DNA of 64,000 bases, from positions 272,722-336,721 of the forward strand of contig NZ_JACHUZ010000011.1 of the NCBI RefSeq assembly GCF_019903425.1, given 5' to 3'. Below the pieces are notes generated by a model. It worked only from the letters and a program-made list of their open reading frames with translations. It was not told the DNA's origin and did no database searches. Below are positions 49,096 through 57,897 of the stretch, in pieces. The stretch's first letter is position 1; every line of letters starts with the position of its first letter. Made by a program: the position numbers and the translations under genes. The DNA is from Vreelandella halophila. GTDB taxonomy: Bacteria > Pseudomonadota > Gammaproteobacteria > Pseudomonadales > Oleiphilaceae.

Positions 49096-49908
49096 ATGAG
49101 CCAACGGGTATTCATCACCGGCGGGGCCAGTGGCCTCGGCCGGGCACTGGCACTGAACTACGCCCGCCAGGGCGCGCGCGTGTGCATCGGCGACATCACG
49201 CCGGAGCAGGGCGTAGAGACCGAAAGCGCCATCAACGAGGCCGGTGGCGAGGGGCTGTTTGTCGAATGCGACGTACGGCGCCTGAGTGAGTTCGAGAAGG
49301 CCAAGGACGTACTGCTGGAGCGCTGGGGCGGCGTGGACGTGGTCGTCAACAACGCGGGCGTGGCCTCCGCTGGCTCTATCGAGGACACCACCATCTCGGA
49401 CTGGGAGTGGATCCTGGACATCAACGTCATGGGCGTCGTCCGCGGCTGCAAGGTGTTCACGCCGCTCCTCAAGGAGCAGGGCAGTGGCACCATCGTGAAC
49501 ATTGCCTCCATGGCGGGGCTGATGCTGGCGCCGCTGATGTGCAGCTACAACGTCTCCAAGGCGGGCGTGATCGCGCTTTCCGAGACCATGAATCACGAGT
49601 TCATCGACACCGGCGTGAACGTCTGTGTGGTCTGCCCGGCCTTCTTCCAGACCAACCTGACCTCGAGCATGCGTTCGAGCATTCCGGGCATCCAGTCCAA
49701 CGTGAACAAGCTGATGCAGCGCTCCAGCGTCACGGCTGACGACGTGGCGGAAGACATTGCCCGCGCCGTGCGCAAGGGCAGCTTCTGGGTACTGCCCCAC
49801 AAGACGGAACGCCGACTGTGGTACATCAAGCGCGCCAGCCCGAAGGCCTTTGACTTCCTGCTCGGGATGGAAAGCAAGCGCTGGATGAAAAAGATGCAGA
49901 AGAACTGA
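49096..49908 (+). CDS. Short-chain dehydrogenase/reductase (operon member 1)
   Basis: Classical-type SDR of 270 residues. The cofactor motif is ITGGASGLGRALA, then NNAG. Catalytic Ser lies in NIASMAG and the Tyr-Lys pair in YNVSK. The C-terminal extension (about 30 residues, RRLWYIKRASPKAFDFLLGM) is basic. ATG 49096 follows AAGGA. It lies 16 bases after the dehydrogenase. The substrate is likely a hydroxyacyl or oxoacyl derivative, by context. Confidence 0.9.
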   Translation: MSQRVFITGGASGLGRALALNYARQGARVCIGDITPEQGVETESAINEAGGEGLFVECDVRRLSEFEKAKDVLLERWGGVDVVVNNAGVASAGSIEDTTISDWEWILDINVMGVVRGCKVFTPLLKEQGSGTIVNIASMAGLMLAPLMCSYNVSKAGVIALSETMNHEFIDTGVNVCVVCPAFFQTNLTSSMRSSIPGIQSNVNKLMQRSSVTADDVAEDIARAVRKGSFWVLPHKTERRLWYIKRASPKAFDFLLGMESKRWMKKMQKN

Positions 49909-49919
49909 GCGAGGCGACC

Positions 49920-50984
49920 ATGACCCTGATTGATCAGCCGACGGAAACCCGCGAAGGCGAAGCGCTGGACCCGGCCGCGGTGGACCGCTTCATGAAGCAG
50001 CAGCTGCCGGAGCTGGAAGGCGAGCCGGTGATCCGCCAGTACCCGGGCGGCGCCTCGAACCTGACCTACCAGATCGACTACGGCGAGCGCTCCTTCGTGC
50101 TGCGGCGCCCGCCGTTCGGCCACAAGGCGAAATCCGCGCACGACATGCTGCGCGAAGCCCGGATCATGCGGGCGCTCAAGCCGGTCTATCCCTATGTGCC
50201 GGATATCATTGCCATCTGTGATGACCATGACGTGCTGGGTGATGAGTTCTACGTGATGGAGCGTCTCAAGGGCATCATCCTGCGGCAGGATTTCCCCGAG
50301 GGCTTCGAGCTCAGCGAGGCGGATACGCGCAAGCTGTGCGGCAACGTCGTGGACAAGCTCGTGGACCTGCATCGGGTGGACTACCAGGCGGCGGGTCTGG
50401 ACCAGATCGGCAAGGGCGCGGGCTATGTGAAGCGCCAGATCGATGGCTGGAGTGACCGTTTCCGCAAGGCGCGTACTGAGGATGTGAGCGACTTCGAGCC
50501 GGTCATGGAATGGCTGCAGGAGAAGATGCCGGAGGATGTGGCCACCTGCGTCATCCACAATGATTTCCGCTTCGACAACGTGGTCCTGAACCCGGACAAC
50601 CCCTTCGAGGTGATCGGCATTCTGGACTGGGAGATGGCCACCCTGGGGGATCCGCTGATGGACCTGGGCAACAGCCTGGCTTACTGGGTGCAGGCGGATG
50701 ATGACCAGTTCTTCCATATGCTGCGGCGCCAGCCCACGCACCGGCCGGGCATGATGACCCGGGACGAGGTGGTGGCCTATTACATGGAACGCTCCGGCTT
50801 CCATGCGGACAACTTTGATTTCTACGAGGTCTACGGGCTTTTCCGCCTGGCGGGCATCGTGCAGCAGATCTATTACCGCTATTACCACGGCCAGACCCAG
50901 GATAAGCGCTTTGCGGGCTTCGGCCAGGCCGCGAACTATCTTGAGCAGCGCTGTAAGCGCCTGATCGACCAGAGCAGCCTTTAG
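49920..50984 (+). CDS. Aminoglycoside-phosphotransferase-fold kinase, probably acting on hydroxyacyl-CoA
   Basis: A 354-residue protein kinase-like fold enzyme. The nucleotide lid stretch is YPGGASNLTYQIDYG and RSFVLRRPP. The catalytic loop is CVIHNDFRFDNVVLN and the metal site is ILDWEMATLGDPLMDLG. This subgroup is fused to acyl-CoA dehydrogenases in ACAD10/11 and phosphorylates 4-hydroxyacyl-CoA in the Pseudomonas putida lva pathway. Antibiotic resistance is not suggested by the context. Confidence 0.87.
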   Translation: MTLIDQPTETREGEALDPAAVDRFMKQQLPELEGEPVIRQYPGGASNLTYQIDYGERSFVLRRPPFGHKAKSAHDMLREARIMRALKPVYPYVPDIIAICDDHDVLGDEFYVMERLKGIILRQDFPEGFELSEADTRKLCGNVVDKLVDLHRVDYQAAGLDQIGKGAGYVKRQIDGWSDRFRKARTEDVSDFEPVMEWLQEKMPEDVATCVIHNDFRFDNVVLNPDNPFEVIGILDWEMATLGDPLMDLGNSLAYWVQADDDQFFHMLRRQPTHRPGMMTRDEVVAYYMERSGFHADNFDFYEVYGLFRLAGIVQQIYYRYYHGQTQDKRFAGFGQAANYLEQRCKRLIDQSSL

Positions 50985-50994
50985 GAGCGGATGG

Positions 50995-51687
50995 ATGGCG
51001 ACACTGCATCTGATCCGTCACGGTCAGGCGAGCTTCGGGGCGTCGGACTACGACCGGCTTTCGGAAAGAGGCTGGGAGCAGGGGCGTGTACTTGGCCGTT
51101 GGGTCGGTCGGCACACGCATCCGGAGCGCATTTTCGGGGGCGAGCTGCGCCGGCATCGCGAGACGATTGATGCGATGGCGGAGGGCTTTGGTGATGGATT
51201 GCCGGAGGCGGCGGTGCATCCGGGGCTGAATGAGTTCGATCACCGGGCGGTTCTGGAGGCTTACCGGCCGGGCTGTGGCGATCCCGAGACCATGGCGCGG
51301 GAGCTGGCGAAGGAGTCGGATCCGCGCAAGGCGTTCCAGCATGCCTTCAGCGAGGCGATCCGTCGCTGGATCGGTGGTGAGCACGAGGGGGATTACTCGG
51401 AGTCCTGGCGGTCCTTCAAGGGACGGGTTCTGGCTGGGGTCGAGGAGGTGATCCGGGAGGCCGGGGATGCGAAGCATGTGTTCCTGGTGACCTCGGGTGG
51501 GCCGATCAGTGTGGTGGCCCAGTCGCTGCTGGATCTGGATGACATGCGGGCGTTCCAGCTGAACGAGGTGCTGGCGAATGCGAGTGTGTCGCGGGTGCTG
51601 TTCAGTGGGGCTCGGCGGTCTCTGGCGGTTTTTAACAGTTTTGGGCATCTGGAGGGGGAGGATCCTCGGCTGGTGACGTATCGGTGA
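50995..51687 (+). CDS. Histidine phosphatase family protein
   Basis: Phosphoglycerate-mutase-like phosphatase of 230 residues. The catalytic RHG is in HLIRHGQASFG (residues 7-9). The second Arg/Glu and His positions lie in GGELRRHRETIDAM and VTSGGPISVVAQ. In this group the second catalytic His usually sits in a GH or SGG context. ATG 50995 follows TAGGAG. It could remove phosphate from an intermediate or a damaged side product made by the kinase upstream. Confidence 0.85.
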   Translation: MATLHLIRHGQASFGASDYDRLSERGWEQGRVLGRWVGRHTHPERIFGGELRRHRETIDAMAEGFGDGLPEAAVHPGLNEFDHRAVLEAYRPGCGDPETMARELAKESDPRKAFQHAFSEAIRRWIGGEHEGDYSESWRSFKGRVLAGVEEVIREAGDAKHVFLVTSGGPISVVAQSLLDLDDMRAFQLNEVLANASVSRVLFSGARRSLAVFNSFGHLEGEDPRLVTYR

Positions 51688-51724
51688 GGGGTGTCTCAGG
51701 ATTGATGCGTGGTTGCTGGCGGCA

Positions 51725-51824
51725 AATCGGGCACTGCTAATCGGGAATCGCCACGAGTACATCCATGTAGGCTGCGCGGTGGCCATCCATGGCCTCCGAG
51801 CTTCCCGCTTAGCAGTGCCCGATT
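51725..51824 (-). repeat. Structured intergenic repeat, copy B (inverted relative to A)
   Basis: A 100-base element with 23-base terminal inverted repeats (51725-51747 and 51802-51824; 22 of 23 pair). The core runs from 51748 to 51801. Read on the minus strand, it matches copy A in the core at 42 of 54 positions. Outer arms share only the TCGGG and CGGGAA ends with copy A. It lies between the histidine phosphatase and second SDR genes. Confidence 0.85.
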
Positions 51825-51895
51825 CCCCGCTTCCTGCGCCGCGTAGACTCTCAAATGAATGAATAATCTGGTAAAGCAAAGAGAAGGATTGAGAA

Positions 51896-52660
51896 ATGAG
51901 TGATCTGTTTGACCTGACGGGCCGCATTGCCCTGGTAACTGGCGCCAGCCGTGGTATTGGTGAGGAAATTGCCAAGCTGCTGGCGAAGCAGGGGGCGCAG
52001 GTGATTGTGTCCAGCCGCAAGATTGATGGCTGTGAGGCGGTGGCCCAGGCGATCCGTGACGAGGGTGGCGAGGCTGAGGCCATTGCGTGCCACATCGGGG
52101 AGATGGAGCAGATTGAGGCCATCTTCGCGGATATTGAGGGCCGTTACGGGCGGCTGGATATCCTGGTGAACAACGCGGCGGCAAACCCGTATTTCGGGCC
52201 GGTTGAGGATACTGACGAGGCGGCGTTCAACAAGACGGTGGATGTGAATATCCGCGGTTACTTCTTCATGACCAGCAAGGGTGTGAACCTGATGAAGAAG
52301 CACGGGGGCGGTTCCATCGTGAATGTGGCCTCGATCAACGGGGTGGTTCCAGGGCATTACCAGGGGATCTATTCGATCTCGAAGGCGGCGGTGATTCAGA
52401 TGACGAAGTCGTTCGCGACGGAGCTGGGGACCCAGGGCATTCGCGTGAACGCGCTGCTGCCGGGCCTGACGGATACGAAGTTCGCCAGTGCCCTGACCAC
52501 CAATGATTCCATAAAGCAGCAGGCGCTGGCGCACATTCCGCAGAAACGCATCGCGGAGCCCAGTGAGATGGCTGGGTCCGTGCTGTACCTGGTGTCGGAC
52601 GCGGCCAGCTACACCACGGGGACCTGCCTGAACGTGGATGGTGGCTACCTCACCGTCTGA
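51896..52660 (+). CDS. Short-chain dehydrogenase/reductase (second copy in the region)
   Basis: Classical SDR of 254 residues. The cofactor motif is VTGASRGIGEEIA; NNAA replaces NNAG. Catalytic Ser is in NVASINGV, and Tyr-Lys in YSISK. The C-terminus GTCLNVDGGYLTV is typical of FabG-like oxoacyl reductases and of the DHRS4-like group. AAGGA precedes the ATG. It follows repeat B, so it may have its own promoter. It probably acts in the same pathway. Confidence 0.9.
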   Translation: MSDLFDLTGRIALVTGASRGIGEEIAKLLAKQGAQVIVSSRKIDGCEAVAQAIRDEGGEAEAIACHIGEMEQIEAIFADIEGRYGRLDILVNNAAANPYFGPVEDTDEAAFNKTVDVNIRGYFFMTSKGVNLMKKHGGGSIVNVASINGVVPGHYQGIYSISKAAVIQMTKSFATELGTQGIRVNALLPGLTDTKFASALTTNDSIKQQALAHIPQKRIAEPSEMAGSVLYLVSDAASYTTGTCLNVDGGYLTV

Positions 52661-52671
52661 CCGCTCCCCAA

Positions 52672-52740
52672 CCTGTAGGAGCTTGCCTTGCAAGCGATAG
52701 AACCCCGTGATCAATCGCGCGCAAGGCGCGCTCCTACAGG
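52672..52740. repeat. REP doublet (BIME-type repeat)
   Basis: Two inverted 27-base REP units: 52672-52698 and 52714-52740. Each begins CCTGTAGGAGC and matches the other's reverse complement at 23 of 27 bases. The GTAG opening followed by a hairpin fits REPs mobilised by RAYT proteins. Each unit contains its own 6-bp hairpin (GCTTGC/GCAAGC and GCGCGC/GCGCGC). All four differences preserve it. Confidence 0.8.
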
Positions 52741-52807
52741 CCTCTTGTCAAACCGTTTGAAATCCACCATCTTGCATTGAAGAACCTGTCTTCAGGGAAG
52801 TCCTTCA

Positions 52808-54286
52808 ATGCCGCGACTCTCGCGTACGCTGTCACTGCTCCTGCTGTTTGCCGGTGCCCTGTTGCTGAGCGTCCAGGCTCAGGAAGGGGGTGAAGACGGA
52901 GGCGGGGCCGCCGACGTCCGGGTCATGACGATCCAGGAGGCGATCGGGCCGGCGGTGGCGGACTGGTTCCTGCGGACACTGGCGGATGCGGAGGAGCAGG
53001 GCGCGGATCTGCTGGTGGTGGCGCTGGATACCCCGGGTGGGCTGGATAAGTCCATGCGGGACATGATCCAGGGTATCCTGTCCTCCAGGGTGCCCGTGGC
53101 TACCTATGTCACCCCGCGTGGTGCGCGCGCCGCCAGCGCCGGGACCTACCTTCTCTATGCCTCTCACGTTGCCGCCATGGCACCGGCTACGAACCTGGGT
53201 TCGGCCACGCCGGTACAGATGGGGGGCGGCGGTGGTGGTGGGGATGAGGGGAGCGGTTCGCCGTTCAGTCTCCAGAGCGGCGAGGGCGCTGGGAACAATG
53301 AGGGGGATGAGAACGGTTCCGGGGAGGCAGCGCCCGAGGCGGGCGATGGCACCTCTTCAGAGGAGAGTGGCGGTAGTGGGGACGCCAGTGCCATGGAGAA
53401 GAAGGTAATTAATGATGCGGTTGCCTATATCCGCGGGCTGGCGGAGCTGCGTGGGCGCAATGCGGACTGGGCCGAGCAGGCGGTGCGGGAGGCGGTGAAC
53501 CTGCCTTCCAGCGAGGCGCTGGAAAAGAACGTGATTGATATCCGTGCCGATACGCTTGAGGCCATGCTGGGCCAGGCGGATGGGATGGAAGTGGATGTGG
53601 ACGGCGTGATGAAAACGCTGGCACTGGCCGAGCACCGCATCAGCCGTATCGAGAAGGACTGGCGCACCGAGTTCCTGACGGTGATCACGGATCCGAGTGT
53701 GGCGTATATCCTGATGCTGGTGGGGATCTATGGGCTGATCCTGGAGTTCTATAATCCGGGTATGGGCGTGCCTGGCGTGGTCGGTGCCATCTGCCTGCTC
53801 GTTGGCCTCTATGCACTCCAGATGCTGCCGATCAGCTATGTGGGTCTGGCGCTGATCCTGCTGGGGATCGGTCTCATGGTGGTTGAGGCGGTCTCGCCCA
53901 GTTTCGGGATCCTGGGGCTGGGCGGGGCGGTGGCCTTTGTGATCGGATCCGTCATGCTGATGGACACGGATCTGCCGGGCTACCAGATTGCGATGCCTGT
54001 GATTGCTGCGTTTTCGGTGTCGACGGTTCTGATCATGGTGCTGGTGCTGCGCATGGCGCTGCAGTCAACGCGCAGGCCCGTGGTGAGTGGGTCCCAGGGT
54101 ATGGAAGGGAGCACAGCTGTAGCGGTCCATGATTTTGATGAACAGGGGAATGGCTGGGTGCGCGTTCTGGGGGAGATCTGGCAGGCGCATTCGGCGGAAT
54201 CCGTTGGTGAAGGGGATGTTGTGACAATCCAGAAAGTGGAAGGACTCAAACTGACAGTCAGGTCGGAGGGCCAGTCGAATGATTGA
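52808..54286 (+). CDS. NfeD family membrane-bound ClpP-like serine protease
   Basis: A 492-residue protein. After a signal sequence (residues 1-24) comes a ClpP-like protease domain with Ser110 in the [10 protein letters not shown] motif. The general base Lys198/199 lies in [19 protein letters not shown]. Four or five membrane helices cover residues 300-425, and a C-terminal OB-fold (NfeD domain) ends the chain. Between Ser and Lys, residues 138-195 are a Gly/Ser/Glu-rich low-complexity insertion. A slipin follows. Confidence 0.9.
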   Translation: MPRLSRTLSLLLLFAGALLLSVQAQEGGEDGGGAADVRVMTIQEAIGPAVADWFLRTLADAEEQGADLLVVALDTPGGLDKSMRDMIQGILSSRVPVATYVTPRGARAASAGTYLLYASHVAAMAPATNLGSATPVQMGGGGGGGDEGSGSPFSLQSGEGAGNNEGDENGSGEAAPEAGDGTSSEESGGSGDASAMEKKVINDAVAYIRGLAELRGRNADWAEQAVREAVNLPSSEALEKNVIDIRADTLEAMLGQADGMEVDVDGVMKTLALAEHRISRIEKDWRTEFLTVITDPSVAYILMLVGIYGLILEFYNPGMGVPGVVGAICLLVGLYALQMLPISYVGLALILLGIGLMVVEAVSPSFGILGLGGAVAFVIGSVMLMDTDLPGYQIAMPVIAAFSVSTVLIMVLVLRMALQSTRRPVVSGSQGMEGSTAVAVHDFDEQGNGWVRVLGEIWQAHSAESVGEGDVVTIQKVEGLKLTVRSEGQSND

Positions 54287-55133
54287 ATATTTCACCATAG
54301 CCATTGTACTGATCGTCATCAGTCTGCTGGTGAGCATGTTCCGGATCCTGCGGGAATATGAGCGGGGCGTGATCTTCCTGCTGGGCCGGTTCCAGAAAGT
54401 GAAGGGACCGGGCCTGATCATCGTGATCCCATTCATCCAGCAGATGGTGAAGACGGATCTGCGCACCATTGTGCTGGATGTGCCCTCCCAGGATGTGATC
54501 TCGCGGGATAACGTCTCCGTGAAGGTGAATGCGGTCCTGTATTTCCGGGTCATGGACCCGCAGAACGCGGTCATCAATGTGGAGAACTTCTACGCGGCCA
54601 CCAGCCAGCTGGCCCAGACCACGCTGCGCTCGGTGCTGGGCAAGCACGAGCTGGATGACATGCTGGCCTCCAGGGATCAGCTCAACGAGGACATCCAGGA
54701 GATCCTGGACGCGCAGACCGACGCCTGGGGTATCAAGGTCGCAAACGTTGAGATCAAGCACGTGGATCTGGACGAGTCCATGATCCGCGTGATCGCCCGT
54801 CAGGCGGAGGCCGAGCGTACACGGCGGGCCAAGATCATCCATGCCGAGGGTGAGCAGCAAGCCTCCGAGCGGCTGCTGGAGGCGGCGCGGACGCTGTCGA
54901 AGCGTTCCGAGGCGCTGCAGCTGCGGTATCTGCAGACTCTCACCGATATCGCCAATGACAAGACCAATACCATTGTCTTCCCTGTGGACCTGCTACGGGA
55001 TCTCAAGAAGACAGTGGCAGGCATGGAGACGCCGGAGCCGGACGACGGGGAAGAGGCGCCCACGGCTCATTCGTCCTCGGAGTTCCCGGATACCAGTGCT
55101 GTTCTCGGTGGTGAGGAGGGCGGCAGGGTATGA
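54279..55133 (+). CDS. Slipin / stomatin-like SPFH membrane protein
   Basis: A 284-residue SPFH-domain protein with one N-terminal membrane helix (residues 5-25). Conserved blocks are [37 protein letters not shown], and [19 protein letters not shown]. The C-terminal tail is acidic and low complexity. ATG 54279 overlaps nfeD by eight bases. NfeD proteases cleave slipin C-termini in known archaeal pairs, so these two probably form one unit. Confidence 0.92.
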   Translation: MIEYFTIAIVLIVISLLVSMFRILREYERGVIFLLGRFQKVKGPGLIIVIPFIQQMVKTDLRTIVLDVPSQDVISRDNVSVKVNAVLYFRVMDPQNAVINVENFYAATSQLAQTTLRSVLGKHELDDMLASRDQLNEDIQEILDAQTDAWGIKVANVEIKHVDLDESMIRVIARQAEAERTRRAKIIHAEGEQQASERLLEAARTLSKRSEALQLRYLQTLTDIANDKTNTIVFPVDLLRDLKKTVAGMETPEPDDGEEAPTAHSSSEFPDTSAVLGGEEGGRV

Positions 55134-55744
55134 CGGATGCACCGGAGAAACCCTTTGCTCCGGCCTGTGAGCGCAACCAGGAGCCGATACGGGAGGTTCT
55201 TGCCGAGATCCTGACCCAGCCGGCGAAGGTGCTGGAGCTGGGCAGTGGTACCGGCCAGCACGCGGTCTATATGGCCCGTCACCTGCCGCACCTGGAGTGG
55301 CAGCCTACGGATATTGCGGAGAACCTTGACGGTATCCGCCAGTGGCGGCGGGAGGCGAAGCTGCGCAATGTGCGTGACCCGTTGGAGGTGGATGCCCTGG
55401 ATGCCGGGGTCCGTCTGGGAGAGACCTTCGACGCGGTATTCACCGCCAATACTGTGCATTTCGTGTCCTGGCGCATCGTCAACGGGCTGCTGGCGATCAG
55501 CGCCGCCCATCTGCGCCAGGGCGGAGACCTGCTGATCTACGGCCCCTTCAACGAGGATGGGGGCTACACCAGCGAGGGCAACGCGGAGCTGGATGCCTGG
55601 CTTCAGGAGCGCGATCCCGCCAGCGGCATCAAGGACCGGGCGGTCTTCAATGCACTGGCGGCGGATTACGGCTTCGAGGCCGTGGAGCGTTTCCGCATGC
55701 CGGCCAACAACCAGCTCCTGAGGTTTGTGCGCGGCGGCGCCTAG
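55130..55744 (+). CDS. DUF938 family SAM-dependent methyltransferase-like protein
   Basis: A 204-residue Rossmann protein of the DUF938 group. Family marks are [16 protein letters not shown], motif [25 protein letters not shown], and NTVHFVSW. It also contains [18 protein letters not shown]. The biochemical substrate is unknown. It overlaps the slipin gene by four bases (ATGA), yet the family is usually found independent of slipins. Its last four bases overlap the convergent ArsM-type gene. Confidence 0.9.
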   Translation: MTDAPEKPFAPACERNQEPIREVLAEILTQPAKVLELGSGTGQHAVYMARHLPHLEWQPTDIAENLDGIRQWRREAKLRNVRDPLEVDALDAGVRLGETFDAVFTANTVHFVSWRIVNGLLAISAAHLRQGGDLLIYGPFNEDGGYTSEGNAELDAWLQERDPASGIKDRAVFNALAADYGFEAVERFRMPANNQLLRFVRGGA

Positions 55745-56787
55745 CAGCAGGCGCCGCCTGCATCCTCCCCGGAGGCCGGATCATCGAAGGGAAGGGCGGT
55801 GCCGCAGCCCTGGAAGATGCCGAAATGGGTGCTGAAATCGCCGATGAAGCGGAAGTGTCCGGCGAAGCGGGTATCCGCCAGCATCATCCAGGTATTGCCG
55901 CAGACCGGGAATACACGGCCACGCTCAATATGGTGGTGCTTGTCCAGCCGGAACACCGCCGCCTCTCCGGGAACCGTGCCCTGGTAGATCACGGCCTGGC
56001 CGTAATCCTCGCAGTGGGGCTCCAGTTCCGGCAGCTTGAACAGCCGGTAGGTGGCGGAGAAGAAACGCGCCGGGGCGAGTCGGGCCTCGATGGTCTCGTT
56101 CTCGATGGTCAGGGGCCGGTCCTCGACCAGGCGCGGATCGGTGAAGCCGGTCTTCCGCGCCAGGTTCTCGAAATCATTCCAGTAGAGGGCCCCGGACAGG
56201 CACTCGCCGTACAGTACCGGATCTTCCTTCAGGTGTGACGGAATGCGCCGGTCGGCGTAGACGTCCGAAAAGTAGAATTCGCCGCCGGGCTTGAGCACGC
56301 GCCGAACTTCCGAGAGCACCTTCTCCTTGTCCGGGCTCAGGTTGATCACGCAGTTGGAGATGACGATGTCGAAGTAATCGTCCTCAAGATCGAGCTCGTC
56401 CAGCTGCTCAATGTAGCCTTCCAGGAACCGCACATTGGAACGGGCATGACCGAAGGTCTCCCGGTGATATTCCTGGTGACGCCGTGCGATGGCCAGCTGC
56501 TCAGGGGTCATGTCCACGCCCACGACTTCGCCCTGTTCGCCGACCAGTTTCGACAGCACGTAGCAGTCCCGGCCGCTGCCGCTGCCGAGATCCAGGATGC
56601 GGGCGCCTTCCAGAAGCTGGGGCGCGACCAGGCCACAGCCGTAGTAGTGGGAGAGCACCTCGTCGTGCAGGCTGGCGAGGATGGGCTTGAGCCATTCCGG
56701 CGGGGCCTGGTCGCAGCAGGCGTTGGTCTGCAGGTCCTGTGTACCCTGGAGCTGGCGGCCGTAGTAATCCTGAACGTCTTCTCTCAT
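55741..56787 (-). CDS. arsM: ArsM-type arsenite methyltransferase
   Basis: A 348-residue SAM methyltransferase. Motif I ILDLGSGSGRDCYVLSKLVG is near residue 64. Cysteines at 24, 51, 146 and 196 match the spacing of the four arsenic-binding Cys of characterised ArsM (the last two are exactly 50 apart, in SNCVINLSPDK and LYGECLSGAL). The chain ends GGACC. ATG 56787 is chosen; ATG 56835 is in frame but nearly meets the divergent gene. No arsR or arsenite pump is adjacent. Confidence 0.75.
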   Translation of the reverse strand: MREDVQDYYGRQLQGTQDLQTNACCDQAPPEWLKPILASLHDEVLSHYYGCGLVAPQLLEGARILDLGSGSGRDCYVLSKLVGEQGEVVGVDMTPEQLAIARRHQEYHRETFGHARSNVRFLEGYIEQLDELDLEDDYFDIVISNCVINLSPDKEKVLSEVRRVLKPGGEFYFSDVYADRRIPSHLKEDPVLYGECLSGALYWNDFENLARKTGFTDPRLVEDRPLTIENETIEARLAPARFFSATYRLFKLPELEPHCEDYGQAVIYQGTVPGEAAVFRLDKHHHIERGRVFPVCGNTWMMLADTRFAGHFRFIGDFSTHFGIFQGCGTALPFDDPASGEDAGGACC

Positions 56788-56846
56788 AATTCGCGTCGCT
56801 GTTCCGTTCTCTGACTGATCATCCGAGGGACCCATTGTCGGCGCCC

Positions 56847-57500
56847 ATGTTACACAACACTGCCCCTGATTGCCCGGTGTGCGAAAGTGATACGACGGTG
56901 GGGTTCATGATGATCGCTGAACGTGACTACTGGCGTTGCCGGCGGTGTGAGGCGACCTTCCTGGAGCCCTCCCAGAGGCCGGATCCGGAGACCGAGAAGA
57001 CCGAATACGACCAGCATGACAATGATGTCTCGGATCCCGGTTACCGGCGGTTCCTGGCACGCCTGGCGGATGAGCTGGTGCCGCGTCTGGGGCCGGGAGA
57101 CCGGGTGCTGGATTTCGGTTGTGGTCCCGGCCCCGCGCTGGTGGCCATGCTCAGGGAGGCGGGTCTTGCCGCGTGGGGGTATGACCCCTTCTATGCTCCC
57201 GATGACGGGCTGCTTGAAGGCCCCTACGAGGCCATTACCTGTACCGAGGTGGTTGAGCACCTGCACGACCCGGCGGGAACTTTCCGGCTGCTGGACCAGT
57301 TGCTGGCACCCGGGGGGTGGCTGGGCGTGATGACCTGCTTCCAGACGGACGACGACCGCTTCGCCAACTGGCATTACCGGCGGGACCCGACCCATGTGGT
57401 GTTTTACCGGGAAGCCACGCTGCAGTGGGTGGCGGCGCGGTTCGGCTGGCAGTGTGAGGTGCCGCGCAAGGATGTGGCCCTGATGCGGAAACCACGCTAG
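56847..57500 (+). CDS. Methyltransferase with N-terminal zinc ribbon
   Basis: A 217-residue protein. The first 35 residues hold two C-x2-C pairs (CPVCES and CRRCEATF), a likely zinc ribbon. A class I SAM fold follows, with [16 protein letters not shown] and the block [21 protein letters not shown], typical of Methyltransf_23. The target is unknown. ATG 56847 is chosen; a TTG lies 12 bases upstream. Its stop meets the fdxA stop on the other strand. Confidence 0.82.
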   Translation: MLHNTAPDCPVCESDTTVGFMMIAERDYWRCRRCEATFLEPSQRPDPETEKTEYDQHDNDVSDPGYRRFLARLADELVPRLGPGDRVLDFGCGPGPALVAMLREAGLAAWGYDPFYAPDDGLLEGPYEAITCTEVVEHLHDPAGTFRLLDQLLAPGGWLGVMTCFQTDDDRFANWHYRRDPTHVVFYREATLQWVAARFGWQCEVPRKDVALMRKPR

Positions 57501-57829
57501 GCGCCGTCGCGCTCCAGGTGCTGCTTCTTGCCTTTGACGCCGTCCCATTCCTCGGCGTCCGCCGGTGGGTCCTTCTTCTCGGTGATGTTCGGCCATTTGG
57601 CGGCCAGATCAGCGTTGATCTCGAGGAATTCAGCCTGGTCGTCCGGCAGTTCATCCTCGGAGTAGATGGCCTCTGCCGGGCATTCCGGCTCACAGAGCGC
57701 ACAGTCAATGCACTCGTCCGGATCGATGGCGAGGAAATTAGGGCCCTCATAGAAGCAGTCCACGGGGCAGACTTCCACGCAGTCAGTGTACTTGCACTTG
57801 ATGCAGTTTTCAGTAACGACAAACGTCAT
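57497..57829 (-). CDS. fdxA: Seven-iron ferredoxin FdxA
   Basis: Soluble 110-residue electron carrier with a [3Fe-4S] and a [4Fe-4S] cluster. Ligand pattern is C9, C12, C17, C21 in the first half and [12 protein letters not shown] in the second. The Lys/Trp-containing tail ([17 protein letters not shown]) is typical of FdxA. Gene order fdxA-mutS-pncC-recA is as in Pseudomonas, although fdxA here lies downstream of mutS on the same strand. Confidence 0.95.
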   Translation of the reverse strand: MTFVVTENCIKCKYTDCVEVCPVDCFYEGPNFLAIDPDECIDCALCEPECPAEAIYSEDELPDDQAEFLEINADLAAKWPNITEKKDPPADAEEWDGVKGKKQHLERDGA

Positions 57830-57897
57830 GGTTACGTCCTGGCGATGGTTCAGGCGGCTATTCTAGGGTCAGGCGGCGGGGCCTGCAATGACCGGGC

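Noticed and set aside
49920-50984. Aminoglycoside resistance gene
   Set aside because: The fold is shared, but the operon with acyl-CoA dehydrogenase and SDRs points to a metabolic kinase, not an antibiotic-modifying enzyme.
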